A model generated the notes under the pieces. That model was not told where the DNA came from. It saw only the letters and a list, made by a program, of their open reading frames with translations, and did not search any database. Below are positions 11,518 through 21,760 of a stretch of DNA of 56,164 bases, one piece after another. The stretch is from Corinectria fuckeliana. Its lineage: Eukaryota > Ascomycota > Sordariomycetes > Hypocreales > Nectriaceae. The DNA lies in assembly GCA_019137255.1 (NCBI GenBank), contig WPDH01000328.1:1-56164 (forward strand). The letters run 5' to 3'. The translations under genes were made by a program, and so were the position numbers. How positions within the stretch are numbered: position 1 is the first letter of the stretch; every line of letters starts with the position of its first letter.

Positions 11518-13219
11518 ATGCCTTCAGTCGACTATTCTCAGACCAAAACGGCCTTTGATGGCTTGGTGGACAAAGGGGCTCATTCCCACTACACCAAACC
11601 TGTCCTCGGGGTTCTGGTTGGAATCGTAAGTGACGTTGCTATCCTCAATTGACTGACTGACTAACCATTGCTCAGTACATTGTCTACCAGCTCGGCGTAT
11701 GCGTGTATCGCATCTGGTTCCATCCACTTTCGAAATTCCCCGGCCCGCCACTTATGTCTGCTGTATATCTGCCTTTTCTGTATCTTAACTATGTTAAGGG
11801 TACTTGGGTTACGGATTCTGTGAAGCTTCATCAAAAATACGGCCCCGCAGTGCGAATTGGGCCGAACCACATAGCCCTAGACGGTTCCATCGCCTGGCCC
11901 GAAGTGTTTGCCCACCGGTCTGGAGGAAAACCAGAGTACTCCAAGAAGGACGGTTTCTTCACTGGCGGCGATCTCAACATTATAGGAGCGCCTCGCAATG
12001 CTCATCGCCGCCAGCGCCGCCAGCTCGCACATGCATTCAGCGACGCCGCTCTGAAGGAACAGGAATCACTCATCGCCGGTTACATCGACCTGCTCCTCGA
12101 CCGCCTTACGGAGCGGGCCGAGATGGGCACTCCAGTCAACATCGTGGATTGGCTGAACTTCACAACCTTCGATATCATCGGGGACCTTACGTTCGCCGAT
12201 TCGTTCCACAGCTTGGATAACAACGGCTATCATCCATGGGTCCTCTCCATCTTTGAAGGTATCCGAGGCGGTTCGTTGATTCGCTTCTTCCAGTCATACA
12301 TCCCGATGAACGTGCTCAAGATTGGGTTCAACTACAGCTCGGCTATGAAGAAGCATGAAGACAACCGCTTCTTCGCACAGGAAAAGGTTAAGGCTCGTAT
12401 GAGCATGGGCGCTGAGCCCAAAGGGCAACGTGATTTCGTGACTTACATGTTGAGGAAGAACCGGGATGGGCAGAGCGGAATGACCGACCAAGAGATCCTT
12501 GAAACGTCGCCTACTCTGATCATCGCTGGCAGTGAGACAACTGCCACTGCATTGTCTGGTTTGTGGTTCTATCTATCGAAGAACCCTTCGGCTTACCGCA
12601 GGTTGGCTGAAGAAATTCGCTCCAATTTTGCAAGCGAGGTGGAGATCAATATGCGAAGCGCTGCCTCTCTCGAATATCTTCAGGCGTGCATCGAGGAGAC
12701 ACTGCGTATTTATCCTCCGGCAGCTGAGACACCACCGCGAATATCGCCGGGGGATATCATCAACGGACACTACGTTCCTGCCGGGGTAAGTTTCCACCCC
12801 AGCATACAGCTATGATGAGACTAATAGCTGACGACTTATAGACAATTCTGTCCGTTTATCAATGGGCTACATTTCACAATCCCGATCACTTTGTGGACCC
12901 AGACTCCTTCCAACCAGAGCGGTGGTTGCCGGAAACACATTCACTGTACGACTCAAAGTTCAAGGGGGATAACAAGTCTGTGTTCAAACCCTTCAGCTAT
13001 GGATCGAGAGATTGCATCGGAAAGAATTTGGCATATGCTGAGATGCGACTCATTGCCGCTCGAATGCTCTACCGATTTGATTATCACTTGTATGGCAACC
13101 AAGACAACTGGCACAAGGCCCAGCGAACCTACATCACCTGGCAGAAAGGACCACTGAACATTATGTTACGTCAACGTAACATAAATGGAGATGACAGTGA
13201 AGATAGCAAGGAAATTTAG
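11518..13219 (+). CDS. Cytochrome P450 monooxygenase
   Basis: A microsomal heme-thiolate monooxygenase of 531 residues that would use NADPH-P450 reductase for substrate oxidation. There are three exons with introns at 11626-11675 and 12786-12841, and every junction keeps the frame. An N-terminal membrane anchor (about residues 26-47) is followed by the hinge WFHPLSKFPGPP. The I-helix oxygen-binding AGSETT begins at residue 320. The K-helix ExxR is ETLR at 377-380. The heme loop is FSYGSRDCIG at 457-466 with Cys464 as axial ligand. Overall it resembles fungal P450s near the benzoate 4-hydroxylase and isotrichodermin C-15 hydroxylase groups, but the substrate cannot be told. No backbone synthase is nearby, so it is not evidently part of a metabolite cluster. 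All catalytic residues are present. Confidence 0.96.
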
Positions 13220-14988
13220 GGCCAAGGACATGTGGGTGCTGTAGCTGAGGTGCTGGATTATGTAAAGCTCGGAGATAGTCTGACGGTACAGGCTAGCCCT
13301 GCGCTTGGAAATATACAAGGCGTACTAAGATTGAAGTCATGTTCACCTTCATTAAGTGGATTCTCGAACTAACTCTTGAAGATGGATGGGAAGCTGGATG
13401 GAATAGTCGTGATGTGTGAAGGCCGAAGCGAGAAAAGGGTAGTAGGATATCACGCCTGGAGGACCTGGGAGGTCAGTGGGACGAAGAAGATATATGAATA
13501 CAATGAGAAGAGTTAGACACATCGATGAAATAGGTGGGATCAGTTTCGATGCCTGGCTTGCTCCTCGGCGGCGGCGGCAGCGTATGAGATCGGTTCTAAT
13601 TGACCATCGTATCAAGAGATCACTAAATGTACCGCAGCAGTGAGAAAGTCGGCAAAGTGAGTTATCTTCCAAATCCACAGGATTGGTGAAGGCTTTGTTA
13701 GACACATCGCGGGTAACATGGTGACCCAGCTTCCCAATGGAAAACACGAGTGAGCAACCTAGTGAACCATACGCCAACTATTAGTTCTTGGTACACACAA
13801 GGTAGATGTGGAGAATTAGGTCAGAGGGCCTGGTTGCGCGAAGACATGTGTCTCATGCCATTATCAAATTCGGTATGGATGGCGGGAATCTTTGGTAGAG
13901 TGTAAGAAGTTAGCAAGCAGGATAGGCGAATATGACGCGGATGGAGATACTTACTCCATTGCCTGACATTCCTTCCTTCTCAAGGAGCTCGACAACCCTT
14001 GAAGTATCGAGGAACACCCGAAGCAGTGCTTGGCCATGGTCTCGAGGCTGGCAATGGGCTGCTTAAAATAAGCTTCATGTCGCCGCTGCCGTCGGTCAGC
14101 ATCATGTTTAGGATCCTCCTGCTCTACCTCCTCGGAACCTTCTTTCTCTGTAACAAACCCCTCATCAACATGGCGCTCTGTGTAGTCCTCCGTTACTTCC
14201 GCATCGCTAGTCTCGGTAGGACACGCATCAGTAGTCATTTCAGATAGAGGACTATCCTCACGAGAGCTGTCGTCAATTACGACGACCTCCGGGACTTGTT
14301 GAGAGGTTCGTTGTGGGTTTCTTGTAGTAACTCAAGATCTTTTAGGATTTTGCTAGGGAGTCCTAGAGGCATCGAATCCTCCTAGGGTCGTGGCCAGATA
14401 GTTATGGATGCTGTTGGGCTCCGTTGAGAGCTTGGTCAGAAAGCCGTGGGAGAAACGGGTCGTTTTCCTGACTCTGTCGCTTGTGAAGGACTAGTATTAC
14501 GTAGTATAATAAACAAGAAAACGAGCTATACAGTCTCATCTTAGCGACGTACTCCCTGAAACGGGCGATCCCCTCGGTGATGTCGTAGCCTGCAGCTAAT
14601 GTCACCTTAGTTGAAGGTGCTTACCCACACATACGAGTTAGACGAAGATTAGGACATTGAATGAAGATTAGCCGAAGGGACTCGAGTTAGGTAGCCCTGT
14701 CGACCCAGTCTTATCGACCAGGTACATGGGTGGATGGGCTCATTGTCTTCTTCGTCAAAGTCGTTAATAAGGTTCAGTGTCGCGTGCGTAATGCCAGACT
14801 CGTGACAGGGAATACAGACTCAACTTTCTCTTTTGTACTCCGTAATTTCCGTGCAACTAGTCCACTTGGTTACGAGCCGAGTATAAAAAGGCGGGATCCT
14901 CTCACAAGCTTGTCAAGGTAAGCAAGTATTCTGTGCCTTTGCTCAACTGTTTCTAGGCCTCCTAAGGAGAGAGATCGCCAAGTTCGTC
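13220..14988. other. Intergenic region with a possible acidic coding remnant
   Basis: No intact gene was found. On the minus strand an open stretch from about 14,335 to 13,951 encodes a Glu/Asp-rich segment containing EVVVIDDSSRED and later QEDPKHDADRRQRRHEAYF. It looks coding in composition and could be part of a decayed gene, but no family is recognised and no splice partner was found. The asparaginase promoter lies at the right end. Confidence 0.45.
14882..14889 (+). promoter_or_regulatory. TATA box of the asparaginase gene
   Basis: TATAAAAA in the context GAGTATAAAAAGGCGGG lies 100 bp before the ATG. It is a near-perfect TATA box, which suits a regulated and potentially highly expressed secreted enzyme. 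Confidence 0.7.
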
Positions 14989-16107
14989 ATGCCGTCCCTT
15001 TTACGGCTTGTCCTCGTGACATCTTCTGCCCTTCTGGCAGGGGCCATTCCCGCCCCTGTCCCCGTGCCGCCCCAGCCGGTGCTGCTCACGCGAGACTCAT
15101 TCAACGCCAGCTTGCCCAACATCACCATTTTTGCCACGGGCGGTACAATTGCCGGCAGTGCGAGCTCTGGTTCCGAGGTCACAGACTACCACTCAGGAGC
15201 TTTGGGTGTGGATATCCTGATCGCTGCCGTTCCCGAAATCACGAATGTCTCCAACGTCAAGGGCGTTCAGTTCTCCAACATTGGCAGTTCGGCGATGAAC
15301 TCTAGTCTTCTGGTCGACCTCAGCCAGCGGATCCAGGACGCTGTTGACGACCCTCACGTTACTGGTGTGATCGTTACTCACGGCACCGACACCTTGGAAG
15401 AGACGGCCTTCTTCCTGGACCTAACGGTTAGGGCTTCGAAGCCCGTTGTTATTGTTGGCGCCATGCGACCAGCCACAGCTATCAGCGCCGACGGGCCTAT
15501 GAATCTCCTTGAAGCCGTCACCCTGGCAGTATCTCCAAAGGGACGGGACCGTGGCGTGATGGTTGTGCTAAACGACCGCATCGCCAGCGGCTACTACATC
15601 ACCAAGTCCAACGCCAACTCGCTCGATACCTTCAAGGCCTACGAACAGGGTTTCCTCGGTAGCTTTGAGGATGTCAAGCCTTACTTCTTCTATGCTCCTG
15701 CTACTCCCGTGGGCCGTCCCTACTTCGATCTCAGCAAGAGCGATTCCACCGATGGATTGCCTCATGTCGACGTGTTGTACGGCCACCTAGAGCTGAACGC
15801 CGCCTTGATCCCTGCAGCTGTCGAGTCTGGCGCGAAGGGGCTCGTTCTCGCCGGCTCCGGCGCTGGCACATGGACTACGGCCGGTAACGCTGCTGCCCAG
15901 AAGGCCATCAAAGAGAACCACATTCCCGTTGTCTATTCTCGTCGCCCTATGGATGGGTTTGTTGCCGAGCGCCCGATTGAGAACGGTGTGGATTGGGGGA
16001 TTGGTGGTGGATTTCTAAATCCTCAAAAGGCCCGTATTCTATTGCAACTAGCTCTCAACGCTGGCTATACCGGTGCCCAGCTACGCGGTGTATTTGAGCA
16101 CAACTAA
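14989..16107 (+). CDS. Secreted type II L-asparaginase
   Basis: Hydrolyses L-asparagine to aspartate and ammonia, probably outside the cell as part of nitrogen scavenging. The gene is intronless with 372 codons. The first ~20 residues form a signal peptide (Leu/Ala-rich, ending GAIPA) followed by a Pro/Val-rich linker. Active-site motif 1 is ATGGTIAG (49-56; Thr53 nucleophile) and motif 2 is THGTDTLEET (130-139; Thr133-Asp134). Both are intact, as is the conserved GAMRPATAISADGPMNL segment after them. The C-terminal half has the expected SGAGTWTTAGN and VDWGIGGGFLNPQKAR elements. Length matches fungal and bacterial periplasmic enzymes plus signal. A strong TATA box sits 100 bp upstream. The GDSL esterase on the other strand converges on its 3' end. 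Confidence 0.96.
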   Translation: MPSLLRLVLVTSSALLAGAIPAPVPVPPQPVLLTRDSFNASLPNITIFATGGTIAGSASSGSEVTDYHSGALGVDILIAAVPEITNVSNVKGVQFSNIGSSAMNSSLLVDLSQRIQDAVDDPHVTGVIVTHGTDTLEETAFFLDLTVRASKPVVIVGAMRPATAISADGPMNLLEAVTLAVSPKGRDRGVMVVLNDRIASGYYITKSNANSLDTFKAYEQGFLGSFEDVKPYFFYAPATPVGRPYFDLSKSDSTDGLPHVDVLYGHLELNAALIPAAVESGAKGLVLAGSGAGTWTTAGNAAAQKAIKENHIPVVYSRRPMDGFVAERPIENGVDWGIGGGFLNPQKARILLQLALNAGYTGAQLRGVFEHN

Positions 16108-16428
16108 CGTGTACACATTCCTCTTATACCAATAGAGAATCAGTTCAACGCTAGCGAAACTTGAACTAAATGCCAGTCTTCCTGATATCTGTCCGTGACA
16201 AACCTAATACGCAAGTGCACCTAACAGACTTGGTCAGGGCATATCTCAGTCAGAATTGACGATGATGTACTTCGCACCCTTTTTGCAGGTCTTGAGAAGG
16301 CTACGAACTTGTTGCGGAAAGAATGTTACTGATCTGATCAACACGCAAGCTGAAAGGTATGGTTTAAATGCTTTCATGTGTATGCAGTATGCAGAGTGGT
16401 CTCATGTACCAAAAACTACACTATTACT
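16108..16428. other. Shared 3' intergenic region
   Basis: This is the space between two convergent genes. No coding signal was seen; it should hold the 3' UTRs and terminators of the asparaginase and the GDSL esterase. Confidence 0.6.
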
Positions 16429-17501
16429 TCAACCGAAGAAACCATCCCAGTCCTCTGCCACCTGGGCTGCTACAAGTTTCTGAATCGCGACAGCAGGATG
16501 GTAGTTATTGAACCACAACTTAAAGACACGTCAGTTATTGGGTCTTTTAGAGGGAAATGTGGCAGCTCTCACGCATGATACACCATCCGAATTATAACAG
16601 GTTGCATCTGGCGCACCATACGCCTCAGGGTCCTGGATTGCTGTGTTGAAGGCTATCGATGTATTGGTGATTTTTGCCGTAATATCCTCGTTCGATTCAC
16701 TGAATGCATCCAGTTTACTTTCGAGAAGGTCGTTAAACTGGTTTATGGCTGATACTAGCAGGGCATTGGATTCTTCACCCTTGGCTAGCATCAAGGGGGT
16801 CAAGTTCGTTGCTGAGAGCGACTTAGTACACCAGTGCTAACCAAAACATGTCGAAAAGTATTATCGGCACTCACGCGGCACATTTAGCAAAGCGAAGTTT
16901 CGCCCTCCAGCGTCGTAGAGTATCTGTAGCTGCTTGAAGTACGCATCGGTGACTTTGTCCAAGGTCTCGGATTCCCCATCGAGATCGAACGAGTTGCCAA
17001 CGTCGTTGACACCCATCCACACCCCTATGATGGTGTTGTCAGATGTCCATGGCGCCTCATCTGGGTGACTCGCAATGCTGTTGCTGAACTCTTCAACCTG
17101 GTCGATCAGACTGAGAACGGTGTCAGTGTACGGGGCGACCAGATCGGCATCGACCGTGGCTCCGCCATAAGCGAAGTTGTAAGACAGAGTCAACGACGTG
17201 TTGAACTCGGTCACCATGAAACCGACCCAGTTAAGGCCGCCGGAAGTTGTCCAGCCAGGAAGATCGGGATTTCCCAGTGGGTTTGCCGCTGACGGTAGCG
17301 TGCTGGTTACGTTGAAACCCGTCTCGGTGTAGGAGTCGCCACTGTTGCGCATGAGTATGTTTCTGCCATCCTTTTTGCTCATCTTAAAGTAAGGGACACT
17401 GACAAGCTTATAAAATACTTGGTATCTCCTGCTGCGGCAGCGTGGGTTGTAAGAGTTGCTGAAGCTACAGCGAGCACGGCGCAGGTATATTTCAGAGCCA
17501 T
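16429..17501 (-). CDS. Secreted GDSL (SGNH) esterase
   Basis: A serine esterase or lipase of about 297 residues, probably acting on acetylated or acylated extracellular substrates. There are four exons; introns are 17342-17403, 16812-16874 and 16519-16572. The first exon gives a signal peptide (MALKYTCAVLAVASATLTTH) missed if the frame is followed without splicing. After the first splice the block I motif FGDSYTETGF appears (33-42, Ser36 nucleophile). AYGGATV supplies the block II Gly and MGVNDVG the block III Asn. The last exon reads CLWFNNYHP, giving the catalytic His. The residue three before His is Asn where DxxH would have Asp. The C-terminus ends WDGFFG. It resembles fungal CE16-like acetyl esterases. 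Convergent with the asparaginase. Confidence 0.92.
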
Positions 17502-18469
17502 GGCGAGACGGAACACGAGGCAATGCTCAGGAGGAAATTTGATTGCGCAAATAAATTCTTAAATCCCTCTATATATATCTCTTGAATGCTCCCCCTCGTA
17601 TATTATACCTCCACCGGTCCGTAAAGAGGTCACCTGAAGTGACATCCACAGTTGGTGAAATAGATTATCGCAGGGTTCTGATTGGGTTTTGCGGATCATC
17701 GGCTGCGAAAGACCACATGGGGACGCAGCACCGACGTCTTTTTTTGGATGCAAGCATCGGCCTGACTCCTCCGTCCCGTTTCGTTTCTGGTCAGCCGTAC
17801 TGCGTACAAATATTGGTGTCGTGGGAAGCAAAGCAAAAGAGCATGTGTGTCCACGCGTCTTCCGTGTTGACTCTCGCCGAACAATGGGTTCGCGTTGATC
17901 AAGTTTGCGCATCGCCTTGGTTTGAGCGAGCGAGCCATGAGAGAGAGCTAAGAAGCCGTTACAGCTAAGCCCACCTGCCATGACTCGGTATTTAATGAGA
18001 CCAGGCCGGTGCATTGGAGATGAGCAACAGCAGTCATCACGGCGCATTGGGCCACAATAGCCGGATAGCAGTCATGTGCAGGGACATACACTTGACCGGA
18101 TTAAACCACATTGCATCGTAGCATTAGACAACAGCATGATGCAATTCTCGTTCAATCTCTGCCGGACACATGGCGAGCTCAATGACATGACCGAGATCGG
18201 CGATCTTGGAGCCATCACGAGTCGTCAATTCGTATCCACAACTGTGCGTCTGCAGAGGCCCCCTGAGCCTATACGAAGTAATCTTCACTAGACTACAAAG
18301 ACAAGACAGGCATCCAATCAGATGGTCCGCGTCTCTGATGCACTGAATGATCAGTGCGGTCAAGGTTGCCTCATTCTCTTCCCCGCCCTTGATATTATTT
18401 TAAATGAAATTTATCCAAAGGCAATCCCATTTCCTACGGTCAACCGCATCATCACTCACCTACCTAACC
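17502..18469. other. Intergenic region between divergent esterase and BTB-like genes
   Basis: The open frames here start at non-ATG codons or overlap each other with no domain. The stretch should hold the promoters of the esterase (left end) and the BTB-like gene (right end). Nothing else is supported. Confidence 0.55.
17570..17578 (-). promoter_or_regulatory. TATA element of the GDSL esterase gene
   Basis: An uninterrupted TATATATAT lies about 70 bp before the esterase ATG on the minus strand, a typical core promoter distance. Confidence 0.5.
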
Positions 18470-19948
18470 ATGGCTGAGAAGAACAAGAACTCAGCACGTT
18501 TGCTGCAGGCTGAGCCAGGCTGTGATAACCATAAAGACACGCGGCCAGAACATTCGTCAGTCTCCTCACTCCCCCCTCGCGCCTAGCAAACTAACCATGC
18601 GTGTAGGCCTTACTCCAGCGAAGTCTACGGCCTCTTTTTCCAGGGAAGAGGGCCTCTCTATATTCATGGTCAGCTTCTCGACCAGAGCGCAGAGCTTGCC
18701 TCGCGTGTTCAGTCGCGGACTGGTCTGTCCCGTTCCCTGCTCTTCGAAGACATCCCCCTCGTCGTCGGCCATGCCATTGTCCATTTTCTGGTGGCTGGAA
18801 CCTACCAGTGTCTCAAGCCACAAGGAGAGTCGCCTACCGAGAAACGCATTTCTGAGCTCACCACTGCGCTTCGCGTCTATACTACAGCTGAATCCCTTCG
18901 GCTTCCGACTCTTTGTGACCTCGCCGAAGAAGAGATCAAACGACTCGGGGACGGATTGAGCCTTCCATCTTTGATTGATGTTATAGAAGGAGTGAGCCCA
19001 GCACCCATTCAGATCCCAGCAGTAGCCACGTATTTCGAATCTCGCATGCGTTCTTTTGGCGAGACCTTGACACCCGAAGGGGCGAGCAACATTCTCTCTG
19101 AGCTGGGGACTCCGTTGTCCATCGGCAAGCTCGTTCTAAAGAGCATGCTTGAGCTGAGTGGCACAATGCATCGAACCGAAGAAGGTACCCCATCACAGAC
19201 GGTGTCAGACTCCGAACCAACTATGGCTGAGGAACATGCAAAAGACATGCCCGTCGAGGATCCATTTGCAGAAGAGGCACTGGAAGTTGCGGAGCACATG
19301 GATAATCCGCCTGCAGAAGATAAAGACGCAGAGGAGTCAGCTCAACTTGAAGAAGACTTGCCTTCTGGGAACGGGAAACCCTCAGCCACTATCAGAGCAG
19401 AGGAATACAACTCCGAGGAAGAAGCGGAGTTGCGAGACACACCGCTACAGGGGTTCTTTACGCAGTTGACGAGGGCTCATGGGAATGATGGTTTGGTGCA
19501 AGACCAGTCCGAAGAGAAGTCAGCTTCAGTCGAGTCTGTCACGAACGAGCAGAGGGCGTTTCCAACCTTATTCGCCGTTGTGGAGGACTCGAACTCCTCG
19601 GTGCAACTGCCGCACGCGGGTGCAACTGAAGGGAACCAAGAGCAGCGACTGTCGCGAGAAGGTAAGTTCCCGCATTTCCGCGTCTTAGAGCGCAGTTGCT
19701 GGAGCAATAAGACTAACAATTCAGATATGAATTCATCTGCTGCCGGAGGAGTCTCCTATACTTGGCGGCCACAAAACGAAGCTACCGGGCTGGATTCTGC
19801 AGTGGAAGCGTCGCCAACGCCGACGCCGACGCCAAGGAAAGAAAAGTCCAAGAAAATCAAGAAAAAAGAGAAAAAGGTGGCAAAGGTCAAGAAGGCAGCT
19901 GCTGAGGGTCTAGAAGTTGGGGATCCTTCCAGCCTTCCGACTGTGTAG
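18470..19948 (+). CDS. BTB/POZ-like domain protein
   Basis: About 454 residues in three exons (introns 18556-18606 and 19662-19724). The second intron is 63 bp with no stop, so retention would add 21 in-frame residues; its GTAAGT donor, GACTAAC branch and CAG acceptor argue it is spliced. After a short start (MAEKNKNSARLL) the protein shows a BTB-like fold pattern: SSEVYGLFFQGRGPLYIHGQ, then FEDIPLVVGHAIVHFLVAGTY, then RLPTLCDLAEEEIKRL at about 120-135. This is a known fungal family often called BTB domain hypothetical. The middle (about 210-350) is acidic and disordered, and the tail is lysine-rich (KKIKKKEKKVAKVKK), which could serve as a nuclear signal. BTB proteins commonly mediate dimerisation or Cullin-3 adaptor binding; the role here is unknown. 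Confidence 0.8.
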
Positions 19949-20173
19949 AAACCATCCCCTTACTTACACTGAACAAGGATCGCAACATCAGCAAAAGACT
20001 CTGTTATGATGCATTCTGCAGGCAGTCTATCCGCTCGACACGTGATCTAACAGCCGACCTATCTACGTACACGTGAAGTTTCTGAACACTTACACTTGGT
20101 ATCACACCGCCTCAGCCGGCTCACGTCTTTAGGCAACTTCTTCTCACCAATACTAGTCACGGTCACCAGCAGC

Positions 20174-21760
20174 ATGGAACCCTCGAGCTCCGAGGTCGTG
20201 AAGGAGCTGCATGACGATATTTCTCGCAAGTACAAGCGACACGCTGCCCGAATCGAACAGCTCTGGCGATCTTTCGACAAGAGGCAGCGAACGAATTGTG
20301 TCAAGGCGGGTGCTGCGGACGGCGGCGTGTTGGAGCATTCGCAAGATGTGTCTCTGGGCAATGTCTACAAGTTTACGTCCGAGTGGAATCTTCGCGACAT
20401 CACAGAGCCAGCTCTTTCAAAGCTGTCTATCCAAACATCCAAGCCTAAGCTGGGTTTCCAGACATTGGAGCTGCCGCTCAGGACCAAAATGACTTGTTTG
20501 AGGAGTACCTTGGTGCTCTCCACCGAGCCTGTCGTCCTTGCCCATGTCGTCAACAGCTGCTTCTTCAGCCGCCCGGAGCTTGTCGCCGACGAGAGAGGCC
20601 GGGTACTTCCCGTTCACACCGATCGTCACGTCAGGGCTGCCGTCTTTGAGGCGGTGCACATTGGCATCCAGGGCGCGGCCGTGTGGAAGTACATCTCTCG
20701 TCTGCTCGAGCTCCTCCAAGCCACCACCGACAAGGGCCGCCGACTTGTTATCCTGCAAGAGATCTCCAACATGTGCCAGCTGGAATACGCCCGCGCCTAG
20801 GCCCTTTTCAAGCGCCAGGTCCAGTCTGGAACGGGCGCCAAGTGGTTCAAGCGAGCCTTCAACGCCTACAACAACACTAGTAACACACAAGTCACGATGA
20901 AAGGCAACCCCGAAGAACTCACCAGGACCGATGCCCAGCTGTACTACATACTCCGACTTTGCCAACCCGACACCACTCCGTCAAAGGCCGTTAACTGAAT
21001 GACCAAGTTGAGTGGCCTCCACAAGTCTCACCCTCTCAACCGGGAAAAGTTGCAAGACAGAGAAGTCGACTCGCTGTCGGATCTCGCTGTCATCATCGCC
21101 TTCATCCACGACCTTTCTTCGGCTACCTCAGTACCCCCTGACTCCCGCAAGAAAGGGCAGTCGTTTGTCTCTAGATCACAAGAGATCGAGGCAGAGCTGA
21201 ACCAGCTTAAGGATCAGGTCGACCTGCGCGACTTTGCAGTGCCAATCAACAACCTCAAGAAGCCCGGAATGGGCCGAGAGCGCCTTAGTGGCCCTAAACA
21301 GTTCGTTATCGAGAGGGCTGGCACAAAAATGGGTTTCTTGTACGATGACTTGGTGGAAGACTGCTTGTCTCGTCTCTAGGGCCAACCTGAGCAGGCAAAG
21401 GCCCAAGGTGAGCAAAAGGGTGCACCCGAATGGGCTCAGTTAGCACCCACGTCTCAGTCGCCCGAGCTTCGAGTGGAACAGCGCAAGCGGAAAGAAAAGA
21501 CGCGCTCGTCTCATTCCTCCGCTTTCGAAATCACACCCTGTGCAACAACACGCGACGAGGCGTCTCAGCCAGAAGTCGCCCAGCTGAGACGTTCAAGGTC
21601 AGCCCCTCAACCACTGAAGTCTTTTCCACGCTCTTCAACAAGTCCAAGTCGCGAGGCTCGGTAAATAGGGCCGCCTTTGAATCCGCCATGGCGACCTGGG
21701 TTTCTCCGTCAAAGGATGGGTGTTGGTTCTGTTTTCAACTACCAAAGTGAAGCCGTTGAT
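20174..21760 (+). pseudogene. Decayed member of an uncharacterised fungal family
   Basis: One reading frame runs from the ATG at 20,174 to 21,664, interrupted by a TAG (20,798), a TGA (20,996) and a TAG (21,377). Each sits where a Gln or Trp codon fits (ARAQALFKR, AVNWMTKL, SRLQGQPEQ). Around 20,480-20,520 and again near 21,590-21,690 the homology moves to other frames, ending in GSVNRAAFESAMA. Landmarks are IEQLWRSFDKRQRTNCVKAG, SLGNVYKF and LSTEPVVLAHVVNS. From memory this is a large fungal family sometimes labelled ipa protein in databases, of unknown function. The family normally has about 150 more residues between DITEP and ALSKLSIQ, so an internal deletion is likely. All three stops are transitions, as RIP causes. 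Confidence 0.72.

Noticed and set aside
5854..13219. Biosynthetic gene cluster of transporter plus P450
   Set aside because: The two genes are almost 4 kb apart with a pseudogene between them, and no backbone enzyme (PKS, NRPS, terpene synthase) exists in the window.
13352..13777. 141-codon minus-strand open frame behind the P450
   Set aside because: A hydrophobic run and PGPPG give a P450-like look, but no other P450 element follows and the composition looks random.
17559..18047. 162-codon minus-strand open frame upstream of the esterase
   Set aside because: No domain, overlaps open frames on the other strand, Arg/Ser/Cys-rich random composition and no splice context; it covers the esterase promoter.
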